DNA of 64,000 nucleotides, from contig JAYKXP010000014.1 of NCBI GenBank assembly GCA_037176845.1, forward strand, positions 558,001 to 622,000, given 5' to 3'. This document shows positions 1-12,584 of the stretch, piece by piece. The position numbers and the translations under genes are program-made. Positions within the stretch are counted from its first letter, which is position 1; every line of letters begins with the position of its first letter. The notes under the pieces are model-generated. The model was not told the origin of the DNA. It searched no databases and worked only from the letters and a program-made list of their open reading frames with translations. Source of the stretch: Paramarasmius palmivorus (Eukaryota > Basidiomycota > Agaricomycetes > Agaricales > Marasmiaceae).

Positions 1-617
1 GGTCTACTCGCACCAAGAGCCCACCTCCCAAGACGCAAGCATCTGCAAGCATGATGTCGGTGATCAGTAAGACAACAACAGCGACATCCGCTTCACCTGG
101 AAAGACCCCCTCGAAACGGGCGTCTCGAAGGACAACGAAGCAGGAAGAACCTGCACCTGTCACGCCAGGCGGCTCTGATGAGACGGCATACGAGGACGAG
201 CGGGAGCGAGAAGATGATACACAAGCTGTCGAAGATGTTGCAGGGGCAGAGCTGCATGATCAGGATATTGCAGAGCAGAAGAATCTCATCGAGGATCTGA
301 AGAAGCAGAGGGATGCAGCAATGAAGAATGAGGATGGCGAAGTGGACGGTTCGGCAGCCTTGACGAACAAGCGAGCAAGGGAAGAAGAGGAGGATAAGCT
401 CAGCTTCAACTTCAAGGAGCCGGAAATTGGCGAACGAGCTATTGCGACAAACAGGAGAGTTTTGGGCAGGATTTTGGAAGAGCCGCGACGGAGATCGCTG
501 GCGTGGGGAATAGCCGCTTTCGCCTTTGGCTACACTGCTGTGTAAGTTTGGTATGCCATGTTGGTATTCTTTTTGTGCTAACTCCTCTGTAGGACCTTCC
601 TCCCCAATTTCCTATGA
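1..617 (+). CDS. C-terminal part of a tail-anchored, Bqt4-like nuclear envelope protein (5' end outside window)
   Basis: The frame is open from base 3, so the gene starts before the window. The visible part is Lys/Ser/Thr-rich and then acidic (AYEDEREREDD), with a probable coiled segment (IEDLKKQRDAAMK), a basic KRAREEEEDK patch and the block FKEPEIGERAIATNRR. It ends in one hydrophobic helix (LAWGIAAFAFGYTAV). An intron (GTAAGT at 546, TGTAG ending at 591) joins this to VTFLPNFL and a stop at 615-617. A single helix at the extreme C terminus is what one sees in tail-anchored proteins. The composition and tail resemble the basidiomycete APSES/KilA-N proteins related to fission yeast Bqt4, which tether telomeres to the inner nuclear membrane. 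That identity is inferred; the diagnostic N-terminal domain is not in the window. Confidence 0.5.
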
Positions 618-1043
618 CCGGTGTACATTTTTGCCTCGCTTTTTACACGTGTCCGTCCCACTGGTTTATCGCTATCGTTTTATACCGCGCTGTCCCACTT
701 TCTTATCTTTATCGTTTCATTTTGATTGTATGAGTATATTTTCTGACGGTAGTGCTGTCCCTTCAGAGGCGAAACCCTTCTTCCACATTCTCACATCGTT
801 GAGACTCGCCTACAACTTCCAATTCGACGCAAACAGTCTACACACTACCTATGATTTCCGCTTATTTGATTTGTTCCTAGTCTACCCTTCTCGCTTTGTG
901 TTGTAGAAAACCCTCCGATTTATATTGGATGAAATAATGGATACAAACCGTGTACCGATGGTTTGTACAGGTATTTATTGTGACGAAGAATGGATTAGAG
1001 CCATACATAGATCAAATGGGATATACATATATTTTTGGTGTGG
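618..1043. other. Convergent intergenic region
   Basis: 3' flanks of the partial gene (+) and the esterase gene (-). AT-rich and homopolymer-rich with no supported gene. A 126-codon open stretch at 526-906 (+) starts inside the upstream gene's intron and has no family-like sequence. Confidence 0.6.
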
Positions 1044-2441
1044 CTAATTGGTCTCTGGTTTGCAGATAAGCAAACCGTCGTCTGCGTAAAGACCAGAAAC
1101 GTAGAGGTTTCCGGTGAGGGGATCTCGGAGACCAGTGGTAGATGTTGAAAAGACTGTTCCGTCACTCTGGAAAAGAGTCTCGAGGGTATACGGAGCCGGT
1201 GGCGGTGGAACCTTGGAGCTCAACGAGAGCGGTGCTCGAACATCAAAGGACTCTGTCCCATTGGCTTTGGGGTCCACTTTGATGCTGACAACCCAGCTGG
1301 GCGCCTGCTTCTCCTTCATTGCGATGAATCCGAGGAGACTAGGGAAGTGAGGATGACCTCCAACAATGATTTCTTCGGGTGTGGTCCATGCCAAGTTATC
1401 GACACTGATTGGAAGTTGGATTGTGCTGACGTGTGCAAGGGATGGTGCGGGCGACGGGGGTGTGTATATGATGTTGTAAATATACACTTGGCCAATGACA
1501 GTGGAAGCAATGGCGACTTGGGATCCCGAAGGAGAGAGCGCGACACCATTGGAGAAAGATATGAATGGCGCAACAACGGAATGGGTCAAGTTGGAGGTGG
1601 CAGATTCAGCCTTCTCGTCAAAAGAGACGTAGGACACGAAACTCAAAGGCAGACCGAGAAGTGTTTCCGTAAGAGGAATGAAGTGGCCTACGACCGGGAG
1701 ACGTCTGGTAAACAGGTGGTCGTTGGTTACGAAGAAGGATGTTGGTGAGGTGAGAGCGATGGAGTTAGGTGAGATGAACCAAGGGGAAGAGATGGTTTGC
1801 AAGTACTTTGCCTGAGTAGGCTTGGCTGGGTCAAGCAGGAACTGCTCGATGTAGGTGCGTTCACGAGCATGGTTCACAGCGTAGAGATAGGACGCGTTTC
1901 CACCGTAGGAAGGATAGACTTCTACACCCAAGGGGTGAAAATCATGCCCGTCAGGATAGTTTTCAAGAATGATACGTGTCGGTTCTGAGGATGTTGGGGA
2001 GACTAACCACAAAGAACCATGCTAAACTCCCGTTAACGATCAGGGCTTATCATAAATATAGAAAACTTACGGGTTCTGGGTCTTCCAAAGGACCCATCAC
2101 GGTATTCCATTCTCTGCGCCCAGCATCACAACTGACGAGAACCTTCCGTTCGACCAGTTTTCCTGTGCTGTCATGCATCTCCCAGAATGTGGCATCCTCG
2201 CAGTTTCTGAGTAGCGCATTATACTCGTCCTTGACTGTCGAGCACTGGGTCACGTAGTTTCCAGCATGGTAGTAACCAGCAGGAAGGTCGGGCTTTGTGA
2301 AGACCGTGTGTATCAAACCATATCGCGCTCTATAGAATATGATGGCCTGTCATAATTTTAATCAATGAGGAATGTCATCAGGCAAGAAAAAAACCGAAAA
2401 CTTGCCAGAAGGGCCGTAGCTACGGTCAGAAAGGTTCGCAT
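1044..2441 (-). CDS. Serum paraoxonase/arylesterase-like (calcium-dependent phosphotriesterase fold) protein
   Basis: The main exon (2021-1044) carries blocks typical of the fungal PON/SMP-30-like beta-propeller family: GHDFHPLGVEVYP, YLYAVNHAR, SPNSIALTSP, FFVTNDHLFTRR, ETLLGLPLS, NGVALSPSGSQVAIAS and VGGHPHFPSLLG. The NDH and NGVALS regions are where the family's calcium and catalytic ligands lie. Exon 2 is 2346-2071 (donor GTAAGT; the acceptor ending at 2022 restores HGSLWLVSPTSSEP). Exon 1 probably starts at the ATG at 2441, but the splice keeping frame there (donor GTAGCT after six codons) is uncertain. The start of exon 2 is hydrophobic (AIIFYRARYG), suggesting a signal anchor. It likely hydrolyses lactones or aryl esters in the secretory or extracellular space. 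The family is clear; the substrate is not. Confidence 0.82.
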
Positions 2442-2703
2442 CGTGGACGTTTAGGTCAAGGTTCAACCAAGAGCAGGTGTCATGACCAACTCAATTGCAA
2501 CTCAGGATGGGGATCAGATGAGAAATATGAGATGACAAGCTACACCGAATGCGAGGGCCGCTGAGAAAAACGCGCCCGCTAGTGGTACTGAGCGGGTGTA
2601 GATCATACACATGAAAACTGTATATGCTATTAGATTATCCGTGGGCAATGCACTGTATACAAATACACCATGTAGTATCTCGTCCTATCCTAGCAAACCA
2701 CCC

Positions 2704-5364
2704 TCAATTTCCGTATTTCAGCTCGACGACCACATTTGTGGTCATGATCACTAGATAGAATGCAACTAAAAACATCCCCCACCGTCTCGTCAAGTGATAG
2801 CCGTTGATGGGAACATATATCAGCGTCACAGCGAGTAAAGTCATAAGACCTATCGTGCTGACGAAGAGTGTCTTTCCAAAATTGAGGGCATACGGTTCGC
2901 TAGTCTTTGATGTGATATATGACCCCGAGATACCAACACCTAGAAGAATGTTGAGCATGGGACCACCAAAGCAGGCAGAAAAGCCCATGATTGGCGCAAA
3001 GACCTATGGAGGAGTTCAGAGCACGACATACTGGCAAGAGTAGGTGACGTACAGCAATACTCATGTTTGCAACAAGATCAGCTAACGAGTTTCCGACCGC
3101 AAATATTGTCAGACCGATGATAGCATCAGACAAGCCAAATATGAAACCGAATGTCTGTGTCCTTGCGAGTCAGTCAGGCAGAAAGTGCAACTGGAGTCAA
3201 CGTTACCTGAAGGACTCTGACAACTTCATCCGCTATCGCCATGATCCAAACAACAGCAACGATAAAGCCCATAGAGCATCTTGCCATCGTAAATGCGGGG
3301 TTATCGCCTCTCTTCGCGAAGACAGCGACCAGCACTGCTGCAGAGAAACCAGCTACTCCCGCCGCCAGGAATAACCATGGTTGCCTCGAGGTACCGCCTA
3401 AATGTATGTCAGCAAGGATAAGATTGAATGATGGAGAGGAAGGAAACATACTGAAAAGCACAGTAACGCAGAACATAGGTCCGAAAATACATTGGGCTGT
3501 AGTCAGCCACTTGTTGAATGTAACGCCGTGCATCTCTTCCTGAACTTCCTCCTCAGCAATTAGAACTCTTTCCACGCCTTCCTCCTCAAAGCCAACAAGA
3601 CTTTGGTTCGAGCTATCACCGCTCAAGATCTTCTCTCTTCCAAGATGATGAGCACATTCATAAGGTATTACAACGACCGGAAGTGTCAGAGTCAGCATTA
3701 GAACTGCAGGCGCCGCAAATATCGCTGCAATTTGACCTAAGATGCTCTGATTCTTGAAGCTATGCAAGGATGGGAATAGTGTGTGGTACACGGCACGTAG
3801 GGCTTGCCACCGTTTCGAAGGTGGAGCTTGGTTAAGATAGGTATTTGTTTCCGAGTCTGATTCGGAACCTGTGGGCGATGCGGGTGTGTGGTGAATAGTG
3901 GGTATAGATGATGACATCGATATTGGATGCTCTTCATCTAGGTATCTGTTATCATGCTCCGCGTCGGGGCTGCCGAACTCGTCAGGAAGAGCATGGCTAA
4001 CGCGGATCTGCGGGGAACGGTCGTTCATCGGTAGACCCAATGACTCGTCAAAGGGGTTCCTTTCACGCTCGCGTGGTGACCGAGGTAGCGAACGGGATGA
4101 ACGAGATGAAGAATGATAGTGTCCACCTGCGTACGGTGTGATTGGACTATCGAACATATGTAGGGAGGAGCTGGAGGCGTCTTGTCGAAGCGAGGCGACG
4201 ACCTGCCGGAATTCGAGTGCGCCGACTAATGAAAAGGAAGGCATATGGGAGAATTGAGGCGATGCTCGGGGTGTAGGTGACGGCGAGCGTGAATATGGTC
4301 TCCTAGGGACATCCGTGTATAATCTAGGAGGATTTGGGGTAGATATCGTTCTAGCACGTGTCGGATTAGGGGACGGAGGCGCAAGTGTGTTTGGAGAAGC
4401 TAGTAATTTTTAGAAAGAGTGATAATCTATGCAAAAGTCTACTCACGATCATCTCTGTATGGTTCATCGAAGGAAGGCGGAAGGTCCTCGTCTTGATATT
4501 CGGCACGAGCCATTGCTTCGCGCATTCTGAGGTCCTCTCTCCGTCTATCCCACCAGGTTTGAACGACAACGACCACCACATATATGAGGTAAAGCACCAC
4601 CATTGCTGCAGCCTCCCACGGACGTATATGGCCATCCCATAGTATGACCAGCAGCATGGATACCGCAACCGAAAAGAAGCCAACATCGCGCAAGAACGGT
4701 CGCGGATTTACCTTGAATGGTTTGATAATGCATATCGAGCCAACGACGCACGACACGATGAACGTGGCAGCACCCAAGAGTTCCCCGATTGCCAGACTGC
4801 CAGAATTAGCACGCATGGCTGAGAATGTTGAGAAAACATCAGGGCTGCCATTCCCAAAAGCTAAAAAGGTGACGCCAGCTACATTTTCGTCCAGACCGAG
4901 AAGCTGTGCAATAGTAGCAAGGTTGGGAGTGAAGAAGTCTGAAGCGCTTATCCCGAGAGTCGAGAAAAGGAATATGAGCCATATGATAAGACCGACGAAC
5001 GATGCCGGTCGTAGCGGGAGTTCTGTGCAGAAGTAGTTCTGGAGGTATTGTATCGAAAGGAACGTGTCGGACTGCGGGCAGTTTTCGTTTTCCGTAACGT
5101 GAGCGCATTGTTGGTCAAGTGAATATGCAACTGGACGACACTGGGGACGAATAAATGAATAGTTTGTAACAAAACGAGCCAGATTCTGCTCACCTGGCCC
5201 TCACTTGGGTCTTGGGAAAGCTCATTCCACTCTGACGCAAAGCGCTTCACTAAACTTGAATGCGAACTGGATGCCGGTATTTGTCCATAGCGGCTATTCG
5301 ACCACAGGAGGCAATTGACGAGAAAGAGTGCAAGAAATAGCAATTTCGACGAGGAAGGGGCCAT
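2704..5364 (-). CDS. Sodium/calcium exchanger-family (Ca2+:cation antiporter) membrane protein
   Basis: This multi-exon gene has a signal-peptide-like start (LLFLALFLVNCLLW) and both alpha-repeats of the NCX/CaCA superfamily. Alpha-1 reads LDENVAGVTFLAFGNGSPDV, with the ion-binding G-N-G-S-P-D signature. Alpha-2 reads GLSDAIIGLTIFAVGNSLAD, with G-N-S-L-A-D, followed by ACFGGPMLNILLGVG. Between them lies a long cytosolic loop rich in Ser/Arg/Pro, with RSLPRSPRERERNPF, that may be phosphorylated. At least ten transmembrane segments can be counted. The architecture matches fungal exchangers related to human NCLX (SLC8B1) and yeast YDL206W, which move Ca2+ across organelle or vacuolar membranes. 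The stop is at 2704 and the start at 5364. The transported ions and organelle are inferred from the family. Confidence 0.9.
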
Positions 5365-5839
5365 GAGGGAACGGTGAAGAGGAAAGTGAGATGAAGAAGT
5401 TTACAGCATGTGGTCGTGCCTCAGTGTAGCAGTTTGAGTTCTACTTGCCAGAAGCGGATTTTCTCTCAACCTCCGTGCTCACGCCTGGTGTTGGCAGTGC
5501 TGCGCCCCAGCTCCCCGGAACCAAACCGGTACATCCATTTCGCTCACCCTGAAATTTGGTACGGGGTAAAATGGGTTCAAAGTACAGTGCTCGTATTAAT
5601 CTACAGACATTGGTATTGTTTTGGGGTATCACAGATGTATACTTAGATATCCGTGCAAATATAACTACCTCATCGCTTGCGTCAACTTCGTTCAAGCCTC
5701 CAGGGCATCTGATATTGGTCGTCTGAACCTTTTATCGGGCGCCGGTAAGCTCTGTCAAAGACAGGTCAGATGGTCTAAAGGAAAGATGGGAAAACCACTG
5801 TTTACTGTTGTATGACTTCGGTTTTCTAGTTCCACTTCA
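5365..5839. other. Intergenic, no gene seen
   Basis: Upstream of the exchanger gene and downstream of the DUF6534-like gene, both on the minus strand. Open stretches here show no family similarity or consistent splice signals. Confidence 0.5.
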
Positions 5840-7800
5840 TCAATACTTGAGGCACCGCGACCTGAAGAATCCATGTTGGTTGAAGTGCCAATCTGCACCA
5901 AGATTGATAAGAGTCGACTTTTCCTTTTCGCTTTCGTTACTCACCCCACTGAGGCTCAATACATTTGGGGCAGCCACGTCAAATGAAGTTCCGGTGAATG
6001 TTCCTCTTGATGAACCCCTCTTGGCCAGCGACTTACGAGAATTCAAGTGTGCCAACATTGAATTAGCGTAGACTGCGGCAGGTTAGGATCAGAATGCAAG
6101 AAGTGTTAGATTGCTCACGCTTGCCAATAATAAAATCGATCGCGAAAGCATAGAGAGAATCGCGAATGGTAAGGAACTAAAAAGTGCACAAACAAATTTC
6201 AGCATAGGTCGAGGTAAAAATAGTAAAACCCACTAAAATGACTTCAAGGACGGCGACTACTCTGCTATATGTTTGAGTACAAGCATTTTCAATCTTTGCG
6301 CAATGGAAACTTACGAGGTCAACACGCAACGATTGATAGCGAGTACTATCAGCTTGTTTATGATACTATTGGTTTCCTGAAATTCGGTGCGGGCACGATC
6401 AAGAAGTAGTACGAGAGCGGCTGCAACGACAATATCCGATAATATGGCGGTCACGCCGAAAGGGACGACTGCTTGGTGCTAAGTAGAGTGGTAAGTCGTG
6501 ATGAACGATACAAAAACTTGTGGACGGACATTAGCTTCTTTGAGGCGGCTGAAATCCTTGAGCAAAAAGCTGGCTTTAAACGTTATTTGAAATCTCCGAG
6601 TATAACCCAGGGGAACATACAAGTAGACAACAGTCGCTGAAGGTCTAATTAGCCAACCGTGAAAGACCGGAAAGAGTGTTACTTGCCTATCCCAAAAACT
6701 AAACATGAGATCCATACTATCAATGAGCGAAACCATAAACTAAAGAAAATCCTGACCGAAGTGGGCAAGTACGATCAGTCCCTACAAATCAAGTTAACAC
6801 AAATCATCAAATCAGCCTAGGAACCCACTGTTAATGATGACATGAACCACTTGTATGGTCTAGGACAGACTGGAAAGGTAAATCAGCCCATGCATCAGAT
6901 GCGTGTCATTTCTGACGCACGATAATGAATCCTCTTGGTGAAAAAGCTGTAGACTTGGTGTTAATGGCTTCACTTCATGTGAAAACCCCAACTGCACCCA
7001 CCTTTGTGAAATAAAGGCAATGATAATCTATTTGAGGGTAAGGAGCGGCCACCAAATGCGATATTCAGTGCTTACATTGGTCAAGAGCGAAGACTTTGGT
7101 ACATCGTTAGTGTTGTAATCCTTCAAGCGCATAGACACGCACAAATAGGGACCTGAAAATCAAATGAGAGGGTTCGTCTAGACACCGACGAGATATCTGT
7201 CATACCAAGTTCCGGTAGCCAATGCTTCTGGCATCCCGTAGCGAGCAATCTAGTGTGAATTTGAATACAATCCCGAATATCGTTCCGCGTAACATACGAG
7301 GTAGTAATGCATGGCATGGCACACTGTACTTTCGAGGTTAGCGGTTGCGAATAAGAGCATTAGGGTGAGGCTCACTGAAAATAACGTGGAGTGTATCGAG
7401 AATCCTTATTATGCACAGTTTAGATCGACGAAAAAGTGTATCTTGAAGTTGATCGTACCAAACACCGGATACCTTTATAATTAGAATGTATACGGATCAG
7501 TTATGCGGGAACCAAGTATATTATAGCAGACGCACCAGGGCTTTGACCTCCAAATCATCCTTTCTGTAATTTTGGAAGTAGAAAAAAGTCTAACCCTCTA
7601 TAGTCAATGACCGCCAAGCTCCTTAAAAATATGTCTCGCACCTGTAGCGTCGTAATCCCATATAATCCCATCGATATCATCGCCCCTATGTACATCGCAC
7701 CTGCAAACCGCGGACCCATAAACATACAATAGTCCTGTCAGATACAGGGAAGCAAGTGCAAGGTACCGAATGTGTTATCCAGGTTCAATTCTTCCGCCAT
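5840..7800 (-). CDS. DUF6534-like multi-pass membrane protein
   Basis: The ATG at 7800 opens MAEELNLDNTFG, followed by many short exons. Translating across the introns recovers AMYIGAMISMGLYGITTLQ, DDLEVKALVRLL, ILDTLHVIF and CHAMHYYLV. Intron 7374-7323 has GTGAGC..ACAG. The C-terminal tail contains MLAHLNSRKSLAKRG and VAAPNVLSLSGVSNES before the stop at 5840. These blocks match the Agaricomycete family often labelled DUF6534: seven predicted helices and a Ser-rich cytosolic tail that starts with a conserved LNSR motif. The function is unknown; the topology is receptor-like. The family has expanded strongly in mushroom-forming fungi. Several middle exons are too short for me to fix their boundaries. 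Confidence 0.75.
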
Positions 7801-8972
7801 CGTGACCGGTTTTCGTCCTCTGTAGTATGGTTTTGGCGTCCAGAAGACCAAAAAAAACCTCGAACTACCCCCCAGAAGGACGAGAAATTGGAGGAAACAA
7901 CTCAAATGACGGTTAGTGGAGGATTGTGAAGGACGCCAAGTCCACAACGTTGCCGCTGTCCAAACGAAAGGAGCAAAGTTTAAGCAGCATATGCCCCCAA
8001 TGCCCGGTGACCGGTTACCTCGCGTCTGTCCATCTTCTCTGGAATCAACCCTCGTCTCATTTCAAAGTTCCTGCAAATTCCTGTGGTGTGCTGGATGGTG
8101 AAGGTGGTTGCTGAAGGCCAGGGCCGGCACGACTCGGGCCAATCTTTGAATTTTGCGGGGTCTTCATTGGATACCACCGACGACCCTAGGCCTGAGAATG
8201 CTTAATCGGCATTGTGTGGTAAGGTCGAGGTTACTTTACACAGTATAGTCTCACTTGTTGCAACACTTGCCAGGACCTCGCCGTTCCAATCTTGAAGCTT
8301 GAAGCTTGAAGGCGGCTCTTTCGATCAGCGACTTAGTTATTGCACACCGTGTCGGGCTGAATATCGTTCGAAACTGAAATTTTGTGAGATAAACTATATC
8401 AGGACATCCACGTGACCCGATTAGCCTTATACGGCATATCACTAAATATTTAAGGTGCCGTTTCGAAGGGTTTTCAGCTCAACCAACACGGTGTGTTGTT
8501 TCTCAACGCTCAGCGCCTTTGTCTCGACCATGTACATACATAGGTTCTCTTCGGCTCCCCTCAATCTTCTCGGATCACTAACGGCCACATCAACAAACGG
8601 CCCGTTGGTGGCGTCGCTTCAAGTTCTCACATTGACAAGTGCGACAGATTGCGACCGAGGTTTAGCCAGCTTGAGCTGCATTTTCCACTCTACACCGCAT
8701 TCTTTGACCTCAAAGCTGTAAAAGAAGGTAAGCAGTACTCTGATTCCCGACTAGCGCGTATAATTAAAAACTTCCCAGCCCCTGGAAGTTGGGATTTGAC
8801 AGCCTGCCAACATCTCAATCATGAGAATGCTGTTGGATTTTTCTGGGCGGAAGGTACAAACTAGGTTCAAAGACGAACGTTTCTGGGAATGCGGTGTCAC
8901 CAAAGCATTATATTTGGATCGAGTCGGCATTTTGGACATTACCAAATTTCTTCCCGTCCCTTCCATAGCTTT
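7801..8972. other. Divergent intergenic region (DUF6534-like - / phosphate transporter +)
   Basis: 1.17 kb holding both promoters. A short direct repeat of GAAGCTT occurs near 8293-8310. Open stretches of 60-90 codons around 7916-8864 show no recognisable protein and are not called. Nothing else is seen. Confidence 0.5.
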
Positions 8973-11201
8973 ATGTCCAGCGAGGTGCTTGCCTCAAGCT
9001 CGAGACTGACTGGTGACACTATCGCGGCAGAGGAACGTCACAGTGAGGACCCTGAGACAGATCGTAATCCAGTCCTCGAGTCTCTCCACAAGAGACGTGT
9101 ACAGTCCCTAGAGCAAATCGATAATGCCCCGTTCTCGTGAGTTCACTTTTCACGAAGGCCGACACATAATGATATCGCTTCAGATGGATGTCCCATGGCA
9201 AAATCGCTGCGGTTACCGGTGCGGGGTTCTTCACAGACAGGCGAGTGTATTCGCTGCATCAATGGAGTCTATTTTCTAATTTCCTTCGACCATAGCTATG
9301 CACTCTTCGCTATCAGTGCCGCTTCGATCATGATAGGATATGCATATCCTGCCCATTCCAAACCAGACGAAAACTGTGAGTATTGCTAGTTACATCCCGT
9401 TCGGTTCCAGTATTCATGGCCAATTGTGATGCAGGCCCTACAAAGATAGCATTAATCCCCAGCTACGACTTAGGTTTGAAAGCCGCAACATCTATTGGAA
9501 CAATTGTGGGTGCTCTTGCCTTTGGCTGGCTTGGTGATAAATTCGGACGTAGACGAATGTGTGAGCGAGACATTTTCTATATGAACCAACGCAGGCTCTG
9601 GCTAATATTGATATCCCTGCCAGACGGTGCAGAGCTACTGATCATTGTCGTGACCACATTGGGACAAGCGGTATCTGGCGAAGCCAGAGCAATCAATATC
9701 ATAGGCGTGCTGATAATGTGGCGCTTTTTGGTTAGTTATATCCGTACATGTTAATGTTGTTAGCTCAGAGGCTTATTACAGGGTGGGATTGGGGTGGGGG
9801 GCGATTACCCTTCCAGCGCAATCATCGCATCTGAATTTTCACCAAAAAAGATTCGTGGGCGGATGCTCAGTGCGGTTTTTGCGTCGCAAGGCTGGGGAAC
9901 GCTCAGTAGGCGTTCTTCTCTTCTTGTTGGTTCCTAGAGCTCATAAAGGTACTGTTCAGCGGCTGCCCTCGTTACTCTCATCATCATATCAGCTTACAAA
10001 AATACCATCATCAACGCTGAGAATCATTCAGACGTTGACTTTATGTGGAGAATTCTTATTGGGTTCGGCTGCATTCCAGGAATCCTCACGCTCTCATCTC
10101 GGATTGCGATCACCGAAACACCAAGGTACACGATGGACATTGAGCGGGACGTACAACAGGCAGCATTTGATGTTGCCTATCATCTGTCAAGCAGGAGGCA
10201 GCCGTCAGAGGACGAAACTATCACCAGACGCGCCGATTTACCTCGACCAGGATGGAGAGACTTTCGTGGATACTTCTCTAATTCGCAAAATCTGAAAATG
10301 CTACTCGGGGTGTCTTACACCTGGTTCGCTCTTGGTCCGTGTGCTAGTCTTTCGAAGATTTGGCAATGACTTACCTGTGCGGCAGATGTCTCTTTTTATG
10401 GCCTAGGACTCAACAGTGGGACCATATTGCAGGCCATCAGTTTTGGTGTGGATGAGGCAGATCAATGTAACTTACCAGCTGGGGAAGCTGTGTATAACGC
10501 CCTCAGGAACGTTTGTATCGGAAATCTGATACTACTTACTGGTCTTATCCCTGGTTACTGGGCTTGTTTCCTTGTCATAGACAAGTGGGGCAGAAGACCT
10601 ATTCAAATGATGGGATTTGTAGTACTCACTGGATTGTTCATCATCTTGGGTGCGTTTACCTTGCCTTAACTCGGTTCTCATAGTGGCTGATGAAAGATCC
10701 CACTACCAAGGATTCGGATACGATAAACTGATAGGAGACAAGAAGGTTTTCCTGGCTCTGTACTGCTTGACGAATTTCTTTTCGAATTTTGGACCCAACA
10801 CAACGACCTTTGTAAGCGCTTGCCGGCTTTAGCCTACCCTTCCGCATGTCTAACGCAAACCCTAGATTATTCCTGCCGAGGCATTCCCTACACGCTATCG
10901 TTCGACAGCCTACGGAATTGCAGCAGCATCGGGAAAATTGGGATCTATCATCACGCAGGTTGGTTTCGCAAAACTCAAGGATATAGGGGGCCAAGACAAG
11001 TTCCTCGGACACATGTACGTCCCCTGCGTCCATACTTAACAACCGTAGGACGAGAGCTAATCTTTATGTTTATATAGCCTGAAGATCTTTGCTTTCTTCA
11101 CGTTAACTGGTTTCATCGTGTCCTGGAACATCCCAGAAACCAAACGCAGATCTTTGGAAGAGCTTTCCAACGAGGACCATGAAATGCATCGTAGGCGATG
11201 A
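8973..11201 (+). CDS. PHO84-type inorganic phosphate:H+ symporter (MFS, PHS family)
   Basis: The start is the ATG of MSSEVLASSSR at 8973. Splicing the exons gives a 12-helix major-facilitator protein with PHS-family hallmarks. These are an N-terminal block with SLEQIDNAPFSW then GFFTDSYALFAIS, the inter-helix motif GWLGDKFGRRRMYG, and the signature GGIGVGGDYPSSA, restored by the acceptor ending at 9780. Then come ESFS-like SEFSPKKIRGRM, ITETPRYT, DVSFYGLGLN, IDKWGRRPIQ, FFSNFGPNTTTF, IPAEAFPTRYRSTAYGI and the terminal IPETKRRSLEEL. The stop is at 11199-11201. It should take up phosphate with protons at the plasma membrane. In yeast this class is controlled by Pho4; I did not identify a clear CACGTG element here. 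It could also be one of the other PHS-family substrate variants. Confidence 0.92.
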
Positions 11202-11543
11202 GTTCATTCTCGGTGTAGTGTGTATCTGTGCCCTTAGTGTATTTTATAAGACAATGTACATCGCATGTAGTATTTAAGTATTAGTAGTATCGTGTTAAAT
11301 GTCGAGTTGTACGTATTACCGTTACGAACACATGGAGGTGCCCAAAGTTTGGGATGTCCATCATTCGCTTCCATCTTGGCTTGTAGTCTTGTGCACCATC
11401 TCACATCATGCATGTGTCAAGACCGAGCTATGTCTTCATAGTGTCTATATTCATTGCATACTCCTCAATGAAATGCATACTTACATGCGCACGAATACCA
11501 AAAACGATTCATGTTTACCCTTTCATGCCACAAATTATGATAC
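11202..11543. other. Convergent 3' intergenic region
   Basis: 3' flanks of the phosphate transporter and the SH3-protein gene. AT-rich; no gene supported. Confidence 0.55.
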
Positions 11544-12584
11544 TCAGAAGATTGAATTGACGAGACCGCTTCCGATCGCGGAACCTAGAGAACTCATAAT
11601 GAGCACTTGATGAAATATAAAGCAAGATAACACCGACCTGCTCCGAATCCTGCGAAACAAAAATGTGGTCAGTACCTACTATCCACAACGAGGCTTCGAG
11701 CCAAGAAGAAATAGAACACGTACCAGCACCACCAACAGCCGAGTGAGCAAGAGTGTTGCCCAGACTTCCGAATTTACTTTCCTTCTGGGGTTCCGCAGCA
11801 GCAACCGGAGCAGGAGGTGCCGATGCGGGAGCCGGTGGAGGGGCGGCAGCGTATGGAGTGTAAGCAGGATGAGGTGGTGGTGGACCTACGAAAGCTATTA
11901 GTAAAAGTTGTGGACTACTGAGTCGTGCCCTGACCTTGGTAACCGCCGGGCGGGTGGAATCGTGGTGCGTATCCTCCTGGTGGACCAGGTGGAGGTGCGT
12001 AGTGTGGTACGGGAGCATGCGAAGGTGGACCGGGAGGCGGAGGTGAATTCATCTTCTCGTATGGTCGTGGTGTGGGCTTAGGAGGAAGGCTTGATGGAGG
12101 AAGCTTCTCGACGTAGTTGGATGGGAAGAGACCCTCGCGTCCATTGTGTCGTCCTGTCCACCAATCCTGGTTGGTCTCGGCGACGATCTCAATGGTATCT
12201 CCAGCTCTGAAGGAGAGATCGTTCGGGTCCTGTGACACTGTTGTTCAACATACACGATACAAGACATATCCAACCTGCAAGACGAACCGTTCCGTCTTCA
12301 TTGTATCCCCAAGTGGCCTTTGCACGGACGGCATGAGGATTCGAGTAGCTCGATGGTGGTCCGCTAGGTGGACCATATCCAGGGGCTGGGGAACTGGATT
12401 GAATATTCAAGTTTCGAGTGCTATCGGCCAGATTAGAAACTGGGTCCGATGCCTTTGGCAGACGGTCGAGAATTTCGCGACCAGTTCCTGGAGAGATTTG
12501 ATTCTGTGCGACCAGGAAATCTACATTGGCCTTGGTTTGTGAGAGAATGTGGTCGAGTAAAGCAGAGGGGTTGATGACGGTCAT
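11544..12584 (-). CDS. LSB1/PIN3-like SH3 domain protein, paralog 1
   Basis: It opens with MTVINPSALLDHILSQTKAN, an N-terminal helical region like that of yeast Lsb1/Pin3, which binds the WASP homolog Las17. A single SH3 domain follows with ATWGYNEDGT, DLSFRAGDTIEIV, the WW pair in QDWWTG, the ligand-binding GLFPSNYVE and the ALYDY-equivalent start. The rest is Pro/Ala-rich (PPPPGPPSHAP, PPPPHPAYTPYAA) and ends with a conserved glycine-rich tail (KFGSLGNTLAHSAVGGAG). Two short introns then lead to a tail ending LVNSIF and a stop at 11544. Such proteins regulate actin nucleation and endocytosis and, in yeast, prion formation. A paralog with the same tail lies at 23521-24487 on the other strand. 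Confidence 0.85.

Noticed and set aside
526..906. 126-codon open frame after the first gene
   Set aside because: It begins in the intron of the partial gene and has a T-rich, cysteine/phenylalanine-rich composition unlike a protein; no splice support.
4439..4686. Overlapping open frames on both strands within the exchanger gene
   Set aside because: They are shadows of the conserved minus-strand exon carrying the NCX alpha-1 region.
9781..9830. Possible frameshift in a G-run of the phosphate transporter
   Set aside because: The acceptor TTACAG at 9775-9780 followed by GGTGGGATTGGG gives the family motif GGIGVGGDYP in frame, so nothing is broken.
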